Shown one piece after another: positions 5,069 through 9,267 of a stretch of 9,267 bases of DNA. Numbering within the stretch: position 1 is the first letter of the stretch; every line of letters begins with the position of its first letter. The position numbers were made by a program, and so were the translations under genes. Below the pieces are notes generated by a model. That model saw only the letters and a list, made by a program, of their open reading frames with translations, was not told where the DNA came from and did not search any database. Origin of the DNA: Comamonadaceae bacterium (GTDB lineage: Bacteria; Pseudomonadota; Gammaproteobacteria; Burkholderiales; Burkholderiaceae_C); assembly GCA_027490555.1 (NCBI GenBank), contig JAIXXW010000333.1, forward strand, positions 1-9,267, read 5' to 3'.

Positions 5069-5695
5069 ATGACCACCTCACACATCACCACCCTGCCAGC
5101 CCTGCGCCAACTCTACGGCCCTGCCCGCGAGCGGGCGCTCAAAAAGGAAATCCCGGCGCTCGACGCGCATGCCACCCGCTTCGTGGGCCTGTCGCCCTTT
5201 GTGGTGCTGGCCAGCAGCAACGCGCAGGGGCACATGGACGCCTCGCCACGCGGCGGCGAGCCTGGCTTTGTCAAAGTGCTGGACGCGCAAACCTTGCTGA
5301 TCCCGGATTCGCCGGGCAACAACCGGCTGGACACGCTAGAGAACATCGTCGCCACAGGCCAATTGGGCACCTTGTTCATGGTGCCGGGTTTTGACGAGAC
5401 CTTGCGCGTCAATGGCACGGCGGTTCTGTCCACCGACCCGGCCGATCTGGCCCTGTGCACCGATGCGCGGCGCACGCCCGCCTTGGTGATTCGCCTGACC
5501 GTGGCCTCGGTTTACCTGCACTGCGCCAAGGCCTTCATGCGCTCGCAGCTGTGGGACACGCAACGCCACACCGACCGAGCGCAGATGCCCAGCATGGGCG
5601 AGATGCTGCGCGACCAGATCAAGGCCTTCAGGGGCGAAGAGATGGAGGCCGAAACCCAGGCCCAGATGCTCGAGCGTTACCGCCAGACGCTCTGA
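5069..5695 (+). CDS. FMN-dependent PPOX-type flavoprotein (pyridoxamine 5'-phosphate oxidase-like)
   Basis: The 208-residue cytoplasmic protein has the split-barrel flavin-binding pattern of the PPOX-like flavoproteins related to MSMEG_1061 and DR_2398: SPFVVLASS (42-50), MDASPRGGEPGFVKVLD (56-72), LLIPDSPGNNRLDTLENI (76-93), ETLRVNGTAVL (110-120) and YLHCAKAFMRSQLWD (149-163). The family's reactions are mostly unknown; members bind FMN and are proposed redox enzymes. Start choice is uncertain. ATG 5069 gives a normal family N-terminus but lacks a ribosome site. A GTG at 5048 shares GTGA with the glnS stop, adds seven residues and would couple translation to glnS. Either way it probably shares the glnS transcript. 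It converges on the YdjM-family gene, with 24 bp between including the palindrome GGCGCGCGCC at 5698-5707. Confidence 0.88.
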   Translation: MTTSHITTLPALRQLYGPARERALKKEIPALDAHATRFVGLSPFVVLASSNAQGHMDASPRGGEPGFVKVLDAQTLLIPDSPGNNRLDTLENIVATGQLGTLFMVPGFDETLRVNGTAVLSTDPADLALCTDARRTPALVIRLTVASVYLHCAKAFMRSQLWDTQRHTDRAQMPSMGEMLRDQIKAFRGEEMEAETQAQMLERYRQTL

Positions 5696-5719
5696 GCGGC
5701 GCGCGCCCAGCCCCGGGCC

Positions 5720-6742
5720 TCAAGAGGGCGGCAGCCCCGGCGGGGGCACATCGCGCCCCAGCATGCGCTGGCCCAGCCACTTCAGGCCTTCGCCCACAGC
5801 CATGCGGCGGCTTTGCTGCTGGGCCACCGGGTGGGTTTGGCCTGGCTGCAGCGGCGGGCCAATGTCAAACGAAAACACATAGTGGGGCTCCTGGCCCATG
5901 CGCAAGTCGGTCACGACCAGGTTGTCGCTGTTGTGCCGCACCTTGAAAAACCCATCGGTGAAGCGCGCCAGGCGCTGCAGCTGCGGGTGGTCGGCGTGTT
6001 GAGCCGCCAATGCGCCGCCGCGCTCGTGCGCCACAAAGCGGATGGCCCGGTCGCCATCCATCAGCGCATAAAAGCCTTCGTGAAAGCGCTCGCCATCGAG
6101 CGCCACCACACGCCAGACCAGGGTGCTCAAGGGCGCGGGCGTGACCAGGAGTTGCTGGCTGGGCAGACCCTGGGCCTGCAGCGACTGGCGGGCGTGCTGC
6201 GTCACGCCCCATTGCGCCAGCGCACTCCAGGCCAAATAAGCCGTGCTGAATGCCAGCGCCCAGCCGTTGATGGCCAGGGCCCGGCCCACCTTCTTGACGC
6301 GCAGCGCCGCCACCACACCCGCCAGCAGGGGCAGCGAATACACCGGGTCGATGATGAACATGCTGCCCAGGCCATAGGCTTCGTCGGTGAAGGGCTGGAA
6401 CACCTGGGTGCCGTAGACCGTCATCAGGTCCAGCAGGGGGTGCGTCACCAGCGCCAGCATCAGCGCCCACCACCAGCGGGCATACAGCTGAGGCTGGCGG
6501 TGGATGCGGCTCACCGCCCAGGCCATGGGCCACGCGAACAGCGTCAGAAACAGCAAGGCATGGCTTTCGGCGCGGTGCCGGATCATGTTCAGGATCGGAT
6601 CGCCATGGTCCAGCAGCACATCCAGGTCCGGCAGCAAGCCCGCCACGCCGCCCCACAGGGCCGACTTCCACAGCGCGGTGCGTCGCCCCATGACGGCCAC
6701 GCCGATCGAGGCGCCCAAAAGGACTTGTGTGACGGAATCCAT
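5720..6742 (-). CDS. YdjM-family (DUF457) inner-membrane metal-dependent hydrolase
   Basis: The 340-residue protein matches the YdjM/DUF457 membrane-bound metal-dependent hydrolase family. Its N-terminal half is polytopic and carries the conserved polar motifs: TQVLLGASIGVA (5-16), GLLPDLDVLLDHGD (35-48), HRAESHALLF (56-65) and THPLLDLMTVYGT (100-112). These Asp and His residues (D39, D41, H56, H61, H101, D105) are the probable metal site. DPVYSLPLL (132-140) marks another conserved segment, and a hydrophilic C-terminal domain of about 170 residues follows. Characterised members are few; a phospholipase-like activity has been suggested for the fold, but the substrate here is unknown. The ATG at 6740-6742 is preferred over an in-frame TTG at 6790 because the protein then starts MDSVTQ, as relatives do; neither start has a strong ribosome site. 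It diverges from the methyltransferase gene. Confidence 0.85.
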   Translation of the reverse strand: MDSVTQVLLGASIGVAVMGRRTALWKSALWGGVAGLLPDLDVLLDHGDPILNMIRHRAESHALLFLTLFAWPMAWAVSRIHRQPQLYARWWWALMLALVTHPLLDLMTVYGTQVFQPFTDEAYGLGSMFIIDPVYSLPLLAGVVAALRVKKVGRALAINGWALAFSTAYLAWSALAQWGVTQHARQSLQAQGLPSQQLLVTPAPLSTLVWRVVALDGERFHEGFYALMDGDRAIRFVAHERGGALAAQHADHPQLQRLARFTDGFFKVRHNSDNLVVTDLRMGQEPHYVFSFDIGPPLQPGQTHPVAQQQSRRMAVGEGLKWLGQRMLGRDVPPPGLPPS

Positions 6743-6776
6743 GGTGTGGCAGGCAGGCTTGGGGCTGGACGGGTGC

Positions 6777-6790
6777 TTGACGAAGGTCAA
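6777..6790. promoter_or_regulatory. Perfect short palindrome upstream of the YdjM-family gene
   Basis: TTGAC-GAAG-GTCAA is a perfect 5-4-5 inverted repeat 35-48 bp upstream of the YdjM-family ATG. It could be an operator half-site pair, or each arm could be a -35-like TTGAC. No matching -10 box was found on either strand at the right distance. Confidence 0.25.
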
Positions 6791-6808
6791 TACCTTAGCG
6801 GCTTTTGC

Positions 6809-6846
6809 ATGCCCTCAGGGCCAACAGGCCGTTGGCGTGAGGGCAT
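6809..6846. repeat. Two-part inverted repeat (strong hairpin) in the divergent region
   Basis: ATGCCCTCA (6809-6817) pairs perfectly with TGAGGGCAT (6838-6846), and inside it GCCAAC (6820-6825) pairs with GTTGGC (6831-6836) around loop AGGCC. The two stems (15 bp in total) are separated by a small GG/G internal loop. No T-run follows on either strand, so it does not look like an intrinsic terminator. It lies between the two divergent start codons and may be an operator or a structured leader. Confidence 0.6.
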
Positions 6847-6879
6847 CACGCGCTGTCACGGCACCTGCTGGCTCGGGCA

Positions 6880-6893
6880 TTGATGCACATCAG
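6880..6893. promoter_or_regulatory. FNR/Anr-type binding site upstream of the methyltransferase gene
   Basis: TTGATGCACATCAG matches the FNR consensus TTGAT-N4-ATCAA at 9 of 10 fixed positions. Its centre (6886.5) is about 64 bp before the methyltransferase ATG. FNR-family proteins are oxygen-sensing regulators. The spacing to a -10-like TACAAA at 6916-6921 fits a class II activated promoter (centre near -41.5 from a start at about 6928). Activation is inferred, not shown. Confidence 0.6.
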
Positions 6894-6915
6894 ACACACC
6901 ATGGCCCTGTGCCTC

Positions 6916-6921
6916 TACAAA
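6916..6921 (+). promoter_or_regulatory. Candidate -10 box of the methyltransferase gene
   Basis: TACAAA matches TATAAT at 4 of 6 positions. With a start near 6928 it would place the FNR box exactly at the class II activator position, and there is no good -35 box, as expected for an activator-dependent promoter. Confidence 0.35.
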
Positions 6922-6950
6922 GAAAGGTTCACACCATCAGGAGACAGGCC

Positions 6951-7793
6951 ATGAAACAAGACAGTCAACCCCGGGGCATGCACACCCTGGACGCCGTGCC
7001 CAGCACCTTGCTGGTGCCTTTGGTGGCCCGTGCGCGTGGGGGCTCGCTTTTCCCGTGGCTGGACCCGCACGACGCACAAGCCCAGCAAATCCTCCGGCAC
7101 AGCCACCAAGAAGTAGACCCGCTGCTGCAAGACAGGGCCTCGGTGCTGAATGTGCTGTGGCGCACGCAGCTGATCAAGCAAATTGGCGATGCCTTCTTCA
7201 AGCAACACCCGGACGCTGTGGGCATCAACCTGGGGGCGGGTTTGTCCGATTATTTCCAGTGGCTGGACAACGGTCACAACCACTGGCTGGATGTCGACCT
7301 TCAGCCCGTGCTGGCGATGCGGCACGCGCTGCTGCACCCGCATTCGGACACGGCGCAAAACGGGCACATCGACCTGGGCCAACCGGGCTGGTGGCAGCGA
7401 CTGCCTGCGGAAGTTCGTTCAGCCGACGCGCCGATGCTGCTGGTGTGCGAAGGGGTACTGATGTACCTCACGCCCACGCAGGTCAAGACCGTGCTGCATG
7501 AAATCGGCGAGAACGCGCACGAAGGCTCGCAGCTGGTGTGCGACTTCATGACGCCGATGGGGATTGGCCAGGCCCGGCTGGCGCCCAGCATTGCCGGCAC
7601 GGGGGCCGAGTTTTTATGGGGTGCGCACAACGGTCTGGAGGTGGCCCGGCTGCACCCGCGCCTGGAACTCCTGGCCCAGCACACCGTGGCCGAGGCCTAT
7701 GGCCCCACCTGCAGCTGGGCCGAGCTGTGCCTGAGCCCCTGGACAGGCGGGCCCCTGTACGGCCTGGCCCACCTGGAGATCAGCGAGCCATGA
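6951..7793 (+). CDS. LCM-type class I SAM-dependent methyltransferase (COG3315 family)
   Basis: The 280-residue cytoplasmic protein fits the leucine carboxyl methyltransferase-like family (PF04072/COG3315), which transfers a methyl group from SAM to carboxylates or polyketide hydroxyls in known members. Visible motifs: STLLVPLVARARG near the N-terminus (18-30), NVLWRTQLIKQ (67-77), SAM-binding motif I INLGAGLSDYFQWL (92-105), the acidic-loop segment HWLDVDLQPVLAMR (111-124), and LLVCEGVLMYLT (163-174), the family's EGVLMYL signature. The substrate cannot be deduced; no biosynthetic cluster is nearby. ATG 6951 has AGGAG (6939-6943) 7 nt upstream and starts just before the conserved region; longer in-frame starts overlap the divergent gene. 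An FNR box lies upstream, and hemerythrin follows on the same strand 86 bp later. Confidence 0.87.
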   Translation: MKQDSQPRGMHTLDAVPSTLLVPLVARARGGSLFPWLDPHDAQAQQILRHSHQEVDPLLQDRASVLNVLWRTQLIKQIGDAFFKQHPDAVGINLGAGLSDYFQWLDNGHNHWLDVDLQPVLAMRHALLHPHSDTAQNGHIDLGQPGWWQRLPAEVRSADAPMLLVCEGVLMYLTPTQVKTVLHEIGENAHEGSQLVCDFMTPMGIGQARLAPSIAGTGAEFLWGAHNGLEVARLHPRLELLAQHTVAEAYGPTCSWAELCLSPWTGGPLYGLAHLEISEP

Positions 7794-7835
7794 ACCGCCA
7801 TGCCCTGGCCGGCCTGCGGCCGCTGGGCTTGGCGC

Positions 7836-7841
7836 GATAAT
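7836..7841 (+). promoter_or_regulatory. Candidate -10 box of the hemerythrin gene
   Basis: GATAAT matches TATAAT at 5 of 6 positions and lies 38 bp before the hemerythrin ATG, which would give a leader of about 32 nt. No good -35 box is visible. If real, hemerythrin has its own promoter in addition to read-through from the methyltransferase gene. Confidence 0.3.
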
Positions 7842-7879
7842 GGGCCTGTTTTTTGCCAAGCCCCCAACCGCCCGACGCC

Positions 7880-8389
7880 ATGACCACGACCGCCGCCACC
7901 TCCTCCTCCGCCACCATGGCCGCCCCCATGCCCTGGACCGACGCGCTCCACACCGGAGACGCCCGCATGGACGAGACCCACCAGGAATTTGTGGACATGA
8001 TCAACCAGATTCTGGCCACCCCCGAAGACCAGCAGCTGCCGGTCTACAAGGCGTTTTTGCAGCACACGGTCGAGCACTTCGCGCAAGAAGAACGCTGGAT
8101 GCTGGCCACCGGTTTTTCGGCCGACAACTGCCACGCCGAACACCACGCCACGATTTTGGAGACCATGCGCGTGGTCGAAGCGCATTACCTGGACAGCGAC
8201 AGCACCATCATCACCCGCATGGCCGAGGCGCTGGCCGAGTGGTTTCCGGGCCATGCGGCCAGCATGGACGCCGGCCTGGCCGCGCACCTCAAGTCGGTGG
8301 GTTTTGACAGCGTGACCGAAACCCTGGCCGACCCCTCGGTCATCCAAAACGTGACCATGTCCGGCTGCGGCAGCGTCAGCTGCAGCTGA
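7880..8389 (+). CDS. Bacteriohemerythrin (di-iron oxygen-binding protein)
   Basis: The 169-residue protein is a four-helix-bundle hemerythrin with a complete di-iron site: His34 (in MDETHQEF), His66 and Glu70 (HFAQEE), His85 and His89 (HAEHH), and His125 and Asp130 (HAASMD). The spacings (HxxxE, HxxxH, HxxxxD) are those of oxygen-binding hemerythrins. Bacterial members bind, store or sense oxygen, and some respond to nitric oxide. The domain occupies about 17-140. A Thr/Ser/Ala-rich N-terminus precedes it, and a tail of about 28 residues with Cys163 and Cys168 (SGCGSVSCS) follows. No signal peptide or membrane segment is seen, so it is cytosolic. ATG 7880 is chosen; an upstream TTG at 7853 and internal ATGs at 7916 and 7931 are possible, and no ribosome site decides. 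The stop lies inside a 20-bp palindrome, facing the convergent Bug gene. Confidence 0.93.
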   Translation: MTTTAATSSSATMAAPMPWTDALHTGDARMDETHQEFVDMINQILATPEDQQLPVYKAFLQHTVEHFAQEERWMLATGFSADNCHAEHHATILETMRVVEAHYLDSDSTIITRMAEALAEWFPGHAASMDAGLAAHLKSVGFDSVTETLADPSVIQNVTMSGCGSVSCS

Positions 8390-8392
8390 CGC
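8373..8392. repeat. 20-bp perfect palindrome across the hemerythrin stop codon
   Basis: GCGTCAGCTG followed at once by its own reverse complement, with the hemerythrin TGA inside (8387-8389). It is followed by a smaller dyad CTGG-CC-CCAG (8393-8402 region). Lying between convergent genes 21 bp apart, it may form a stop-overlapping hairpin serving both transcripts; no T-run is present, so a classical intrinsic terminator is not supported. Confidence 0.65.
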
Positions 8393-8410
8393 CTGGCCCC
8401 AGCGCCGGGC

Positions 8411-9267
8411 TCACTCGACCGTGATCTTTTCGTCCCTGACGATTTTGGCCATGGCTGGGATCTCGGCACGCATCCATTGCGCAAATTGATCGGGCGTCAT
8501 CGCAGACGGCTCGGCGCCCAGGGTGGTCAGGCGCTCCCGGATGTCCGGCGAGGCGGCGATCCGCTGGATCTCGGCGTGCAATTTGTCGATCACCGCTTTG
8601 GGCGTGCCTGCGGGTGCCAGCAGCCCCTGGAAACTGCCCGTCAAAAACCCCGGCAGGGATTCCGACACCGTCGGTGTGTCGGGCATCTGCGGGTTGCGCT
8701 TGAGGCCTGAGACCGCGATCAGTTTGATCTTGCCCGCCTTGACATGCGGATAGGTGGCCACCATGCCGTTGAACATGACGTCGACTTGCCCGCCAATCAG
8801 ATCGGTGATGGCCTGTGCGCCGCCTTTGTAGGGCACATAGCCCCACTCAATGCCGTTGCGCTGGGCATATATGACCCCGGCCAGGTGCGATGCGCTGCCC
8901 ATGCCCGCAGCCACCGCGTAATTGAGCTTGCCTTTTTGGCTCTTGGCATAAGCGACCAATTCGGCGGGCGTGTTGGCGGGCACCTTGGTGCTCACGGCCA
9001 GCAAATGCGGGGAGTACGCCACCATGGCCACCGGCGCAAAGTCTTTCTCGACACTGAAAGGCAGCTTGAACAAGGCTGGGCTGATGACCAGATTGCCGAC
9101 ATCCATCAGCACCAGGGTGTAGCCATCGGGCGGCGATTTGGCCACCAGATCGGCGCCCAGGTTGCCGCTGGAGCCCGGGCGGTTTTCCACCACCACCGGC
9201 TGGCCCCAGCTTTCGGTGATCTTTTGCCCAAACAGCCGGGCCAACACATCCGAGGTGCCCCCCGCTG
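8411..9267 (-). CDS. Bug-family tripartite tricarboxylate transporter substrate-binding protein, N-terminus outside window
   Basis: The frame runs off the right edge; about 285 residues are visible and end at the TGA at 8411-8413. Bug (TctC-like) proteins are periplasmic solute receptors, very numerous in Burkholderiales, that deliver carboxylates and other small molecules to TctAB-type carriers. Visible family signatures, in order: GGTSDVLARLFGQK at the start, GQPVVVENRPGSSGN, PPDGYTLVL, YVPYKGGAQAITDLIGGQVDVMF, AGKIKLIAVSG, PDTPTVSE, LLAPAGTPKAVIDKL, and SPDIRERLTTLGAEP near the end. Family length is about 320-330, so roughly 40 residues, including the signal peptide, are missing. A GTG at 9247 is an internal valine. 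The ligand cannot be predicted, and the membrane partners are not in the window, as is common for orphan Bug genes. It converges on hemerythrin. Confidence 0.95.
   Translation of the reverse strand, partial: AGGTSDVLARLFGQKITESWGQPVVVENRPGSSGNLGADLVAKSPPDGYTLVLMDVGNLVISPALFKLPFSVEKDFAPVAMVAYSPHLLAVSTKVPANTPAELVAYAKSQKGKLNYAVAAGMGSASHLAGVIYAQRNGIEWGYVPYKGGAQAITDLIGGQVDVMFNGMVATYPHVKAGKIKLIAVSGLKRNPQMPDTPTVSESLPGFLTGSFQGLLAPAGTPKAVIDKLHAEIQRIAASPDIRERLTTLGAEPSAMTPDQFAQWMRAEIPAMAKIVRDEKITVE

Noticed and set aside
5813..6883. 356-codon plus-strand open frame opposite the YdjM-family gene
   Set aside because: Antisense shadow with His/Gln/Arg-rich translation; the minus strand has recognisable membrane segments and conserved metal-site motifs.
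7801..7860. Intrinsic terminator before hemerythrin (T-run at 7849-7854)
   Set aside because: No GC-rich stem directly abuts the T-run; the nearest dyad (GGCC-TGC-GGCC) is about 30 bp away.
1..9267. tRNA, rRNA or insertion-sequence genes
   Set aside because: No cloverleaf with a CCA-type acceptor, rRNA signature, transposase motif or flanking target duplication was recognised by eye; a tRNAscan or HMM search would settle it.

Overview
The window is GC-rich, has dense gene packing and looks like chromosomal DNA of a betaproteobacterium, most likely Burkholderiales/Comamonadaceae. This rests on a Bug-type tripartite tricarboxylate transporter receptor, a glutaminyl-tRNA synthetase with a long insertion between its N-terminal helix and the HIGH motif, and codon and GC style. 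The genus cannot be fixed from sequence alone. Ten protein genes are supported: eight complete and two cut by the window edges.

Layout: 1-267 is the 3' end of an alpha/beta hydrolase (+). 292-777 holds no credible gene. It is a tandem array of inverted REP-type palindromes (four REPIN-like doublets plus two orphan single elements), lying between the convergent 3' ends of the hydrolase and uppP. uppP (787-1611, -) encodes undecaprenyl-diphosphatase. Divergent from it is a two-gene unit (+): a DUF2306 membrane protein (1730-2137) and a membrane-anchored retroviral-type aspartic protease (2140-2655). A small Pro/Gly/His-rich putative lipoprotein (2680-3063, -) converges on the protease gene and diverges from glnS (3225-5051, +). 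glnS is followed, with at most a few bases between, by an FMN-dependent PPOX-family flavoprotein gene (5069-5695, or a GTG start at 5048 overlapping the glnS stop). A YdjM-family membrane metal-dependent hydrolase (5720-6742, -) converges on it.

The 208-bp divergent region 6743-6950 carries a near-perfect FNR box, a 38-nt two-part inverted repeat and a second small palindrome. It leads into an LCM/COG3315-type SAM methyltransferase (6951-7793, +) and, 86 bp on, a bacteriohemerythrin with all seven di-iron ligands and an unusual Cys-containing tail (7880-8389, +). A Bug-family periplasmic solute receptor (8411 to beyond 9267, -) converges on hemerythrin across a 20-bp perfect palindrome.

Most genes are housekeeping or generic accessory functions. 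I see no clear novel multi-gene system. The most interesting items are the REPIN array, whose two palindrome versions differ by a paired, stem-preserving base change, and the predicted FNR-controlled methyltransferase upstream of an oxygen-binding hemerythrin.
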